A DNA stretch of 64,000 bases, taken from the NCBI RefSeq assembly GCF_024198255.1, contig NZ_JAJVKW010000012.1:62001-126000 (forward strand), in the 5' to 3' direction. The translations under genes and the position numbers were made by a program. Within the stretch, counting starts at the first letter, position 1; every line of letters begins with the position of its first letter. The DNA comes from Myxococcus guangdongensis. Lineage in GTDB: Bacteria > Myxococcota > Myxococcia > Myxococcales > Myxococcaceae. Shown here in pieces: positions 17,309 through 26,412 of this stretch. The notes beneath the pieces are model-generated. The model made no database searches and was not told the origin of the DNA. It saw nothing but the letters and a program-made list of their open reading frames with translations.

Positions 17309-17761
17309 ATGTCGGACGACTTCAAGCTCCCTGAAGACAAGGCCGGGCGGATGGAGCGCTGCTCCCTGTTCTACTCGGACATCGTTCCCCACAACCACGC
17401 GCTGGGTCTGAGGCTCGTGGACGTGGCTCCCACCGAGGCCACCGTCGAGCTGCCCTACGCGGACTTCCTCGTCGGCAACCCGGAGACGGGCGTCATCGCC
17501 GGCGGTCCGGTGACGACGCTCATCGACGCCACGTGCGGCACCTCCGTCATGCTCCGGCTGGGTCGCATGGTCCCCATGGTGACGCTGGACCTGCGCATCG
17601 ACTACCTGCGCCCCGCGCGCCCCGGTGTCTCGCTCACCGCCGTGGCCGAGTGCTACCGCACCACGCGCCAGGTCGCCTTCGTCCGCGCGCTGGTGCACCA
17701 GGGCGACAAGAACCACCCGGTGGCCTCCGCGCAGGGCACCTTCATGCTGACGGAGGAGTGA
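17309..17761 (+). CDS. PaaI-type hot-dog thioesterase, first of pair
   Basis: A 150-residue hot-dog fold protein. The central GGPVTTLIDATCGTSVML is the long hot-dog helix with its Asp, followed by MVTLDLRIDYLRPA. Family members hydrolyse acyl-CoA or aryl-CoA thioesters in the cytoplasm. It is followed 5 bp later by a second, divergent hot-dog gene, and the two very likely form a two-gene operon and perhaps a heteromer. The start at 17309 is the first ATG after the divergent promoter gap. Confidence 0.85.
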   Translation: MSDDFKLPEDKAGRMERCSLFYSDIVPHNHALGLRLVDVAPTEATVELPYADFLVGNPETGVIAGGPVTTLIDATCGTSVMLRLGRMVPMVTLDLRIDYLRPARPGVSLTAVAECYRTTRQVAFVRALVHQGDKNHPVASAQGTFMLTEE

Positions 17762-17766
17762 CATCC

Positions 17767-18225
17767 ATGAGCGACACCAAGCCCTCCTCCGCCATCGCCG
17801 AGCTGGTCCTCGACGTGCGCAAGACGCGCGAGTACAGCCGCCTCACCGACGCCATCCCCTACACGCGCTTCATGGGCATCGGCGTGGAGAACCTGGCCGG
17901 CGAGATGATGTGCCGCATGCGCTACCAGCCCATGCTCATCGGCAACAGCTTCCTGCCCGCGCTGCACGGCGGCACCCTGGGCGCGCTGCTGGAGTCCGCC
18001 TCCATCTTCGAGCTGCTCTTGAAGACGGAGACGCCGCGCGTGCCCAAGGTCATCTCGCTCACGGTGGACTTCCTGCGCTCGGGCAAGCCGCAGGACACCT
18101 TCGCGCGCGCCATCATCACCCGGCAGGGCCGCCGCGTGGCCAACGTGCGCGTCGACGCCTGGCAGGACGACCGCACCCGCCCCATCGCCAGCGCGCACGC
18201 ACTGTTCCTGCTCGCCGAGCCCTGA
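17767..18225 (+). CDS. PaaI-type hot-dog thioesterase, second of pair
   Basis: A 152-residue hot-dog protein. Its helix region reads LHGGTLGALLESASIFELL, with Glu in the place where the first protein has Asp, and is followed by VISLTVDFLRSGKP. The start ATG is 5 bp after the partner's stop. The two neighbouring but clearly different thioesterase folds suggest a specialised pair rather than a recent duplication. The substrate is unknown. Confidence 0.85.
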   Translation: MSDTKPSSAIAELVLDVRKTREYSRLTDAIPYTRFMGIGVENLAGEMMCRMRYQPMLIGNSFLPALHGGTLGALLESASIFELLLKTETPRVPKVISLTVDFLRSGKPQDTFARAIITRQGRRVANVRVDAWQDDRTRPIASAHALFLLAEP

Positions 18226-18323
18226 CACCAGCCTTCGTCCGTCCGTCCGTCGTGCCCTGGCCGCGCCTGCTTTGTCGTCGCCACCTTCGAGAGGTTCGGT
18301 TTCGCACTTCTCGGAGGCAGGCG

Positions 18324-19073
18324 ATGAAGCGATGGAGCGGTTGGATGCTGATCGGCTCGCTGGTGCTGGGCGGCGCCGCGGGCGCGCAGGATGACGACGT
18401 CGCGACCCAGAATGGCACCGGTGACAGTCAGGGCATGATTCGCATGGGCGAGTCGGAGGCCATCGACCACGGCGAGGACCTTCAGAAGCTGGGGGACGCA
18501 CAGCCCGGCACGGGTGGCTCGGGACAGGGTGACGCCCAGGCCGCGAAGTGGATGCAGCAGGGCCTGTTGCCCGTGCCCACCGAGGAGAAGGCGTTCCTCG
18601 CGGAGCTGCACCAGGCGAACCAGATGGAGGTCCAGATGGGACGGCTCGCCCAGAAGAACGGCGCGTCCCAGGCGGTGAAGGACTTCGGCGCGCGCATGGA
18701 GCGCGAGCACGGCCAGGCGGACGAGAACCTGCTGGCGTATGCGAAGTCGAAGAACCTCACGCTCGAGGAGCCCAAGGCGGACTCCACGCTCGCCCAGGCG
18801 ATGCAGGCGTCCGAGCACGCGACGATGAAGAAGCTGGAGGCGCTCCAGGGCACCCCGTTCGACCGCGCGTACCTGGCCGACATGGTGGGGGACCACGACG
18901 TGTACATCGCCAAGGTGATGGCCGCGCAGCAGCAGTTCGCGAGCAACACGTCGCTGAAGGCGCTGCTCGACAACCTGCTGCCCCAGCTCCAGCAACATCG
19001 TCAGGCCGCGTACCGGCTGCTCGGACAGGAGACGCCGCGTCAGGCGAGGCAGGCCCCTCGCGGTGCTCGCTGA
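18324..19073 (+). CDS. Secreted DUF4142-type helical protein
   Basis: A 249-residue exported protein (signal peptide MKRWSGWMLIGSLVLGGAAGA) with a Gly/Gln/Asp linker, then a four-helix DUF4142-like domain from about residue 90: EEKAFLAELHQANQMEVQMGRLAQ, VKDFGARMEREH, and FDRAYLADMVGDHDVYI. DUF4142 proteins are ferritin-like helical bundles of unclear function in the periplasm. Its final 93 coding bases, including the stop, are duplicated at 22650-22742 and mark the left border of a small island. The gene itself remains intact. Confidence 0.8.
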   Translation: MKRWSGWMLIGSLVLGGAAGAQDDDVATQNGTGDSQGMIRMGESEAIDHGEDLQKLGDAQPGTGGSGQGDAQAAKWMQQGLLPVPTEEKAFLAELHQANQMEVQMGRLAQKNGASQAVKDFGARMEREHGQADENLLAYAKSKNLTLEEPKADSTLAQAMQASEHATMKKLEALQGTPFDRAYLADMVGDHDVYIAKVMAAQQQFASNTSLKALLDNLLPQLQQHRQAAYRLLGQETPRQARQAPRGAR

Positions 19074-19076
19074 GTG
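18981..19076 (+). repeat. Left 96-bp direct repeat (attachment-like) of the island
   Basis: It covers the last 31 codons of the DUF4142-type gene plus 3 bases. It is identical to 22650-22745 except for one base (G at 19034, A at 22703). A weaker match extends 7 bases further left. Duplication of a gene's 3' end at both borders is the signature of site-specific integration that rebuilds the target gene. Confidence 0.85.
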
Positions 19077-19126
19077 CCGCCGCTCTCAGGACACAGGCGC
19101 ACTGAACGCCCTTTTCTTAAATCAAC

Positions 19127-19783
19127 TCAGTTAAATTCCCAGGCCTGCAATAGTGGCTTTGAGGCTTGGCACAGAGGGCAGGTCTCAGTGCCAGGCTTAT
19201 AGGTTTCCCATAACGAAGCCATCAACCATCCTCCCTTCAACTTCAGCTCCTGAAGTTTATGCTCCACCTCGGGTTCGCGGGTGGCAGCGAAAGCCAGGAT
19301 GCCTCGAACATTCGCTCCCTGGTCACGTGCAAGTTGGACCAAGCACTTCATGGAGGATCCTGTCGTCGCGACGTCATTGACGACAACCACATCCATTCCA
19401 CTCGACAGACCACCCGCGCCAAGGCTTGCCAGCGGACGGCGTCGCTCGTCAACTCGGGTCACAGCCAGCGACGAATTACCAGCCTGACGCGCAATTTCGT
19501 ATCCAAGAAGATATCCTGCGGATTCAGGACATAGGATAGTGGCATTCTCAACTGAGAATTGTGAGCAAGCAATGAGTCTCCGCGCAGCCTCCTGAACGAG
19601 AACCGGCTCCCAACCGACTTGCGAGAAACGCAGGAAGTACTGACTGTGAGCGCCTGCCTGGAGCTCGAAATGACCATCCAAGACAGCCCCTGATTGCTCA
19701 AGAAGCTTGAGCACAGCATCCGTCTCTTCAGCGGGCCTAACGAGTACGAGCTTGCTCAGTTGCTTTCTATCGCGAACCTTCAC
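19127..19783 (-). CDS. Orotate-phosphoribosyltransferase-like protein (island gene 3)
   Basis: A 218-residue type I PRTase fold. VVVVNDVATTGSSM near residue 135 is the PRPP-binding loop (acidic pair here N-D rather than E-D), and GHFELQAGAHSQYFLRF near residue 37 resembles the OPRT N-terminal motif. The C-terminus adds CPLC, a possible metal or redox pair, unlike housekeeping PyrE. The GTG start overlaps the stop of the winged-helix gene (GTGA), so the two proteins are made together. The island context and the fusion-like coupling argue against a pyrimidine role. A nucleotide-modifying or regulatory effector is more likely. Confidence 0.75.
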   Translation of the reverse strand: MKVRDRKQLSKLVLVRPAEETDAVLKLLEQSGAVLDGHFELQAGAHSQYFLRFSQVGWEPVLVQEAARRLIACSQFSVENATILCPESAGYLLGYEIARQAGNSSLAVTRVDERRRPLASLGAGGLSSGMDVVVVNDVATTGSSMKCLVQLARDQGANVRGILAFAATREPEVEHKLQELKLKGGWLMASLWETYKPGTETCPLCQASKPLLQAWEFN

Positions 19784-20955
19784 GACGGCGCCCCGGTAGA
19801 GGCTCTGATTTCAGCAGGGACCTGTTCGTGGTGCATCAAGCTCTGCAACGAAGAGAATCCTTCGGGTAGCAATCCAGTCGCGCCATCCAAGCAGATACGT
19901 TGATGCGCTCCACGGATGAGTGGGCGCATTGACTCCATCTCCGCATCAGTCTTGCAAAGCGCGAGACTCTCATAGACAAGCGAGTAAGAATCCTCATCAT
20001 CCAGTTCCAAGCCGACATCAAGGTCCCCATCATCTATCAACCTATGCCTTGGATAGGGATGAGAGCCTTGCTTCAAGAACATCATCCACGTACTGCGAGA
20101 GAGATCTGAGGCTCTGAAAAGGACCAGATGCTCATCCACTGGTGGGATCTTCTTTCGCAACTGCGCGAAGAAACTCGGCTCCTCTTTTGTGCTCAGTGCA
20201 TTCTCCAACTGCTCCTTCATTTGCGTCGATGTCGCTTCCAGGGCGGTGAGATACAATCCGTTGCGTTGACTAAGCAATCCCCATTGTCTCCCCTCCTCTG
20301 CCAGCCGATGACTCAATACAGATGAGTCTATGCCCGTGCCAGCCAGAATCCCCCGACAGAAGGCATGAAAGCTCTGCTGGAACACTTGGCGCTCCATCGC
20401 CAGACGCGCGAAGAACGCCACTGAGGCAGCCACTATCCGCTCTGCCACTTCTGGCAGGTCCTTGCCGAGCCGCTTCGCGACGCGCTGGCCTCTGAGTGTG
20501 AGCCGGTATGGTCGCTCTCGACCATCCAACCCTTCATATGCATAGAGGTGGACCAATCCCGCATCTCGCATCTCGTGAAGCCGTTTCGAAATAGAGGTCG
20601 GGTGCTTACCCGTGCGTGTCGCGAGTTCTCCGGAAAGGATGGGGCCCTCCTGGAGGACACGGAGTAAAGGCTTCCAACCGTCCTTGCGAGCCAATTGCTC
20701 GACCTGCGCCTCTTCGTGCAGGGGCGCCAAGCTGGCCTCGTAGGCCGCTGTGAGGTCTGCAAGGGCACCAAAGTACCCCTTCACTTCGTCGGAAGCGGTC
20801 GAGGTATCGAGGTCAGCGAGAGCGACCCGAATTTCACTCAGACTGGAAGATTCTTGACGACAGAACGCATCGCCAAGGTCTCGAGCCAAACGACGCCAAT
20901 CCTCCATCTGAGTGGGTCGTGTGCGAACCCCCCTCAGCATCTTCTCGACGAACAT
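19780..20955 (-). CDS. Winged-helix protein (island gene 2)
   Basis: A 391-residue protein. The start ATG at 20955 has AGGGGGA close upstream. A GTG 24 bases earlier (20979) is possible but lacks a ribosome site. The helical N-terminus (about 1-90) is followed by a winged helix at about 95-165 (PILSGELATRTGKHPTSISKRL, LVHLYAYEG, RPYRLTLRGQRVAKRL), MarR/ArsR-like in look. The C-terminal 220 residues are mixed alpha/beta with an acidic stretch (DDGDLDVGLELDDED) and no recognised motif. It is coupled to the PRTase gene by overlap and lies 61 bp downstream of the nitrilase gene. It may be a sensor-repressor for the cassette. Confidence 0.65.
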   Translation of the reverse strand: MFVEKMLRGVRTRPTQMEDWRRLARDLGDAFCRQESSSLSEIRVALADLDTSTASDEVKGYFGALADLTAAYEASLAPLHEEAQVEQLARKDGWKPLLRVLQEGPILSGELATRTGKHPTSISKRLHEMRDAGLVHLYAYEGLDGRERPYRLTLRGQRVAKRLGKDLPEVAERIVAASVAFFARLAMERQVFQQSFHAFCRGILAGTGIDSSVLSHRLAEEGRQWGLLSQRNGLYLTALEATSTQMKEQLENALSTKEEPSFFAQLRKKIPPVDEHLVLFRASDLSRSTWMMFLKQGSHPYPRHRLIDDGDLDVGLELDDEDSYSLVYESLALCKTDAEMESMRPLIRGAHQRICLDGATGLLPEGFSSLQSLMHHEQVPAEIRASTGAPS

Positions 20956-20987
20956 GAGTCCCCCTGGGCGCGGGAACACTGGCTACC

Positions 20988-21020
20988 AACTATATAGAAA
21001 ACAAGCCGGAAACTATCTAG
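20988..21020. promoter_or_regulatory. Two direct AACTAT(A/C)TAG repeats in island operon
   Basis: AACTATATAG at 20988 and AACTATCTAG at 21011 are 23 bp apart (about two helix turns) around the end of the nitrilase gene and upstream of the winged-helix start. The spacing on one face of DNA would suit a dimeric binding protein such as the adjacent winged-helix product. This is only a candidate site. Confidence 0.35.
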
Positions 21021-22435
21021 CAAATATCGGACGGGGTCAAGTCGACACTCAGTAGTACGGGCGGGCAGGCATCTTTACGACGCACCACGTAGGTAGGGAC
21101 TTTGCGCAATGGTCTAGAGAGAAGCCCAAGAATCTCATTGGCTCCAGACGGCCCAACCGTGTTGGCCACCAGCACACAACTCTGTCGCAGGTCGGTAAGG
21201 GCGCTTGACAGCTTCTCGAATACAAGTCCATTCGGGGACAGCGCCGCAACGCAGACGAATCCCACCCGAAAGTCCTGCAGCAACCGCAAGGTATCGTCGT
21301 GCAGGAAATCTTTGCAAATCAAGAACGTGCGTGCCTGAGCACCACTCATCTGAAGAGTGAGCATTCTGGGAGAGACATTGATGCGCTCTTCACGCCTAAC
21401 CTCAACTAGGCGCCCATCGTCGTCCTTGTCATCCACGAATGAGAAGGGGTTGAACTTAAAGTGAACGGTCTCGCGTCCTCCGCGCAGGAAAATCACACAT
21501 CGATTGCGCCGCTTCAGGCCCTCGTTGTCCGACAAGGAGACATGCTGACTACCCGCGACGACTAATCTCAGATGATGAGCTTTGGAGCGAAACCAACCCC
21601 GAACCGCGTCAACGCCCATCGCATCAAGCGACAACTCCGGAAAGACCATCAAGGCCAATCCTTCGCGCTCTCCCTCTTCCAGCAAATCCAGAACCCTTTT
21701 CTCCTGAAGGGCCCTGTCCTTGGGACGCACATTAAAGAAAAGCTTCTTTCCCTCGACTGTTTCCCTATCCCATTGCAGTTCCTCCAGCGGATTCGCATTT
21801 GGCAACCCAATGCCGAGGCGGACCTTCTTCTTCAGGAACACGAAGCTATCTTCGAGTTGCCAATCCATCCGAACTTGAATTCCCCTCATGTCTTTGGGCG
21901 AAAGTTCAAGGTGGTTCAAGGCATCGAGTTTCTTCCCAGACCGGCTCTCATTGCTGGGAACGAGTCCTGACCTCCCAAAGAGCGTAGTCATCTCATCAGG
22001 GTCAACAGGGAAGACTTCTTCCTCGCCAATATCGAGAACGCGTCCACGAAAGCACTGGGCGAACCGATGCCCCATCGCTTCATCCAACCCTTCGGCTACA
22101 GCACGCGCGGCCACAACCGTACAGGCCATCTGCTCGCTGACTCGAGCCAGGATCTTCGATAGCCAAGCAACGTCGTCTGCGAATACCACTTCAAGCCGAC
22201 GCTTTTCGTCATACTCCATCGCGACCTCACGGGTCGCTTCGCTCATCTGACTAATAACCCGGGGTGCGTCCATGCCATCTAGGATCGCCACAAGTTCGGC
22301 AAGCCCTCGACGACACGCGCGCAACAGAACCTGCGCCAACTCAACAACAGTTTTCCCCTCGCATGCGCGGATGCCGTCCAACAGACTCCCCAACTGCACT
22401 TCCCACTTCGCTTGCTCTTTAGGTCCTCCCCCCAC
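21017..22435 (-). CDS. Nitrilase-fold (carbon-nitrogen hydrolase) protein with helical N-terminal region (island gene 1)
   Basis: A 472-residue protein. The GTG at 22435 is preferred because AAAGGAG lies 6 bases upstream. An in-frame GTG at 22462 has no ribosome site. Residues about 1-210 are mostly helical with no known motif. From about 215 the nitrilase fold is visible with its triad: Glu in LMVFPELSLDA, Lys in VHFKFNPFSF, Cys in FLICKDFLHDD. Nitrilase-superfamily enzymes cleave amides, nitriles or related C-N bonds. It is first in a three-gene island operon. Nitrilase domains occur fused to some anti-phage reverse transcriptases, but none is encoded here. Confidence 0.7.
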   Translation of the reverse strand: MGGGPKEQAKWEVQLGSLLDGIRACEGKTVVELAQVLLRACRRGLAELVAILDGMDAPRVISQMSEATREVAMEYDEKRRLEVVFADDVAWLSKILARVSEQMACTVVAARAVAEGLDEAMGHRFAQCFRGRVLDIGEEEVFPVDPDEMTTLFGRSGLVPSNESRSGKKLDALNHLELSPKDMRGIQVRMDWQLEDSFVFLKKKVRLGIGLPNANPLEELQWDRETVEGKKLFFNVRPKDRALQEKRVLDLLEEGEREGLALMVFPELSLDAMGVDAVRGWFRSKAHHLRLVVAGSQHVSLSDNEGLKRRNRCVIFLRGGRETVHFKFNPFSFVDDKDDDGRLVEVRREERINVSPRMLTLQMSGAQARTFLICKDFLHDDTLRLLQDFRVGFVCVAALSPNGLVFEKLSSALTDLRQSCVLVANTVGPSGANEILGLLSRPLRKVPTYVVRRKDACPPVLLSVDLTPSDIC

Positions 22436-22649
22436 GACAGTCTCCTTTCCGCACAACGCCACGCGCTGATGCGCCTATCGACCTGCCTACTCCACTAACG
22501 ATATCCGAAATCCTGCCAACATCTTCATGGATAGGGAATGGTCAGGATCCCGATTCAGAGTGTGCCCATGCAGGGGTCGAAGCCACCCACCCAGGTGCTT
22601 GCCAATCCCTTAAAACCAGACTTGTCTAGGACCTTTCAGCACCCTGCTA

Positions 22650-22745
22650 CCCCAGCTCCAGCAACATCGTCAGGCCGCGTACCGGCTGCTCGGACAGGAG
22701 ACACCGCGTCAGGCGAGGCAGGCCCCTCGCGGTGCTCGCTGAGTG
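22650..22745 (+). repeat. Right 96-bp direct repeat of the island
   Basis: A second copy of the 3' end of the DUF4142-type gene, with one mismatch from 18981-19076 and still encoding the intact last residues and stop. It stands alone here, 9 bp from the end of the kinase gene, so it has no coding role and marks the right border of the cassette. Confidence 0.85.
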
Positions 22746-22753
22746 ACGGGCGC

Positions 22754-24217
<1,464 letters not shown>

Positions 24218-24277
24218 GGGCGCGCGTCACATCATCCCCGCTGCCCTCTTCGGTGGGAAGGCAGCGGGCCCCTCGGG

Positions 24278-24580
24278 CTACTTCGCCGCGGCCGCCTTTT
24301 CGGGGTCCGTCACCACCACGGCGTAGTCCCCCTGCTGCCCACCGCGCGTCCAGGTCAGCAGCCGCGTGGTGCCCGCCTCCAGCCCCGTGATTTCGAGCTT
24401 CCCACCCCCCAGCGTCTTCACGTCCGCCGTCTCCTGGTTCCCCAGCGCCACGCGGGTCAGGTCCTTCACGGTGAGGACGTGCTTCTCACCCACCTTCAGC
24501 TCGATGCGCTCCTCCGCCAGCGCCGTCGTGCCCACCACCGTCAGCGCCACCAGGGCCAGCTTCTTCAGTGCGTTCCGCAT
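24278..24580 (-). CDS. Small exported secretin-N (CpaC/pilus-N-like) domain protein
   Basis: A 100-residue protein with a signal peptide (ALVALTVVGTTALA) and one domain: ERIELKVGEKHVLTVKDLTRVALGNQETADVKTLGG, then GTTRLLTWTRGGQQGDYAVVV. This is the pattern of the pilus-assembly/secretin N-terminal domain (CpaC and RcpA N-terminus), here stand-alone. Its domain is clearly related to the C-terminal domain of the kinase encoded 60 bp downstream in the same direction, so the two are likely co-expressed and may interact in the periplasm. No secretin body or pilus genes are seen nearby. Confidence 0.8.
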   Translation of the reverse strand: MRNALKKLALVALTVVGTTALAEERIELKVGEKHVLTVKDLTRVALGNQETADVKTLGGGKLEITGLEAGTTRLLTWTRGGQQGDYAVVVTDPEKAAAAK

Positions 24581-24757
24581 GATTCGGTCCTTTCAGGATG
24601 AGAGCGAGGCTTCCTCGCCTGCCTTCATCGGGGTGACACCGGCCACCGGGGCGCGTTGCACGCGGACCGCGAAAAAGTTCGCGAGGAGGGTCCGGCCCCC
24701 CGTGGAGGCCGTAATATCGAGCCCTGTCCCGAAGGCACCGCTCACCCGGAGCAATCC

Positions 24758-25231
24758 TTGTTCGCACCGCGCACGCTCATCCTTGGAATCACCACCGCGA
24801 CCCTGTTGCTCACCACCTCCGCCCAGGCCAGTGGCCCGTGCGCGAAGGCCGTGGAGGAGACCGCCGACCAGCCGCCGATGCCGGGGCGCTTCGTGCCCCA
24901 GTGCACCGAAAACGGCCAGTACAAGCTCGTGCAGTTCCACGGCTCCACCGGCTACAGCTGGTGCGTGAATCCCTCGACCGGCGCCAAGGTCGAGGGCACG
25001 GAGGTCGCTCCCGGAAAAGGCACGCCGACGTGCCCCGTGTGCGTGGAGCAGTTGGCCAGCTCCCTCGAGAAGACGCTCGTCGGCGTGTACAGGCCGCAGT
25101 GTTCCGCGGACGGCACGTTCCAGAAGGTGCAGTACAACGCCTCGACCAACATGGCCTGGTGCGCGGACACCAAGACGGGCAAGAAGCTCACGAAGCCCGT
25201 GCGCAATGACGGCAAGCTGACCTGTCGTTGA
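24758..25231 (+). CDS. Secreted protein with two thyroglobulin type-1 repeats
   Basis: A 157-residue protein. The TTG at 24758 follows CGGAG by 6 bases and opens a good signal peptide (FAPRTLILGITTATLLLTTSAQA). The mature part has two repeats of about 60 residues, each with the thyroglobulin-1 cysteine pattern: RFVPQCTENGQYKLVQ then YSWCVNPSTG; and YRPQCSADGTFQKVQ then MAWCADTKTG. In animals this module often inhibits cysteine or metallopeptidases. In bacteria it is uncommon, and I know of no assigned role. It may protect against or target secreted peptidases. The gene stands alone between two leftward units. Confidence 0.8.
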   Translation: MFAPRTLILGITTATLLLTTSAQASGPCAKAVEETADQPPMPGRFVPQCTENGQYKLVQFHGSTGYSWCVNPSTGAKVEGTEVAPGKGTPTCPVCVEQLASSLEKTLVGVYRPQCSADGTFQKVQYNASTNMAWCADTKTGKKLTKPVRNDGKLTCR

Positions 25232-25239
25232 CCCGGGTG

Positions 25240-26145
25240 CTAACCGGGCTCGTTCAACAGCCCCAGGAGGCTCACGTCGAGCTGACTGTGCACCACCCGC
25301 ATCAAGCTTCGCAGCTCGTCCGCGGACAGCTGGAGGCGCTCGGCCAGACGCTCGCGCGCGCCCTCCAGCACCGTCCTCCGCGTCTGTGAAATCCAGCGCG
25401 ACACCGTGGACTTGTGCGTCTGATACATGGCGCCGATGCGCTCCAGGCTCACGCCCTCCACCACGTGCAGCCGCAGCACCGTGCGCTCGCGAGGGGACAG
25501 GCTCGCCAGGGCTCCCGCCAGGGCCTCGCGGAAGTCTTGCTGGTGCCGGCGGCGCAGGTAGTCGAGCTCGACGTCAGCGCCTCGCTCGACCCACGCGGAG
25601 CCCTCCGCCTCCGCGTCCTCCTCGGCCCTGGCGCGTCGGCCTTCCGCGCGCTGGAGGTTGAGGGCCATGCGCACCACCGCCGCGCGCAGCCACGCGGCCA
25701 GAGGGCCCGTGCCCTGGTACTCGGCGATTCTCGGCTCGGTGTCTCCCTGGGGGACGAGGAGTCGTTGACGCAGTTGCTGGAGGACCTCCGCGGTGTCCAG
25801 ACCGCCGCCTCGCACCCGTGTCAGAGCGCTGGCCATTCGGGGGAGGAGCTGTCGCTCCAGCGCGGCGTGCGCGGTGGGCAGTCCCTTCGCACACGCGCAG
25901 GCCAGATAGAGGTCCGCCACCGGCAGCGCGGCGAGCGTCACGGCGGGCTCGTTGCTGGGGTTCAGTCGGGTCGCGACATGGCGCAGGAAGTCTTCTTCCG
26001 GAAGCATGACGTCCGGCCACGCCTGTCTCGCGATGGACAGCCATGCGTCCAACAGTGCCTCGAGCCCAGGCACCTCCGCGTAGCACCGCGCCTGGGGTGA
26101 CAGGTGCTGGAGGAAGAGGTGGGAGCGGCTCGACTGCTTCGACAT
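25240..26145 (-). CDS. Sigma-70 family (ECF-like) RNA polymerase sigma factor, myxobacterial type
   Basis: A 301-residue protein. A helical N-terminal half (about 60-160, LAAWLRAAVVRMALNLQRAE resembles region 2) is followed by a clear sigma region 4 near 210-260: LASLSPRERTVLRLHVVEGVSLERIGAMYQTHKSTVSRWIS. It is longer than most ECF factors because of N- and C-terminal extensions. It is encoded on the same strand and 1 kb upstream of a kinase that carries an anti-sigma-type zinc finger, suggesting kinase-controlled sigma activity. That link is inference. Confidence 0.75.
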   Translation of the reverse strand: MSKQSSRSHLFLQHLSPQARCYAEVPGLEALLDAWLSIARQAWPDVMLPEEDFLRHVATRLNPSNEPAVTLAALPVADLYLACACAKGLPTAHAALERQLLPRMASALTRVRGGGLDTAEVLQQLRQRLLVPQGDTEPRIAEYQGTGPLAAWLRAAVVRMALNLQRAEGRRARAEEDAEAEGSAWVERGADVELDYLRRRHQQDFREALAGALASLSPRERTVLRLHVVEGVSLERIGAMYQTHKSTVSRWISQTRRTVLEGARERLAERLQLSADELRSLMRVVHSQLDVSLLGLLNEPG

Positions 26146-26412
26146 TCACGCCTCGGAATGAACACACCCACCGGTGCGGTGGCTTTCCTTGTTACAGCGC
26201 GGGGCGCCTTTTCTACAGGCTCACGCGTGCGCCTCGCGCGACTCCATGACTGACGGGCCCGCCTGGAGTCCGAGGGGGATGCTCGCCCGAAGACGGGCTT
26301 TCGCGCCATGGGCCAGTGTCTCCGATGAGCAGTGGATTCAACGAGGCCGCGCGCGCTCCTCGGCATGAGCCCTGCTTTCCCCCGCAGGGCATCCGTTCCG
26401 GAGGACAGGACG

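Larger units (their letters stand above)
18981..22745. mobile_element. 3.67-kb inserted cassette bounded by direct repeats
   Basis: Three same-strand genes (nitrilase-fold, winged-helix, PRTase-like) lie between two near-identical 96-bp copies of the DUF4142 gene's 3' end. The internal DNA is visibly lower in GC and has more A/T-ending codons than the flanking genes, and includes AT-rich gaps such as the one near 20990-21020. No integrase, transposase or tRNA is present, so the element is either a passenger needing a recombinase in trans or a decayed remnant. That this is horizontal acquisition is an inference from the borders and base composition. Confidence 0.75.

Noticed and set aside
19127..19783. 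Housekeeping pyrE
   Set aside because: OPRT-like motifs are present, but the acidic pair is N-D, a C-terminal CPLC is added, and the gene overlaps a winged-helix gene on an island.
19127..22435. Retron or reverse-transcriptase defence system
   Set aside because: The winged-helix/PRTase pair and nitrilase fold recall RT-associated systems, but no YADD-type RT and no msr/msd-like structured RNA were seen inside the repeats.
18981..22745. Insertion sequence or prophage
   Set aside because: No transposase, integrase, terminal inverted repeats or phage genes. The borders are long direct repeats of a gene end instead of short target duplications.
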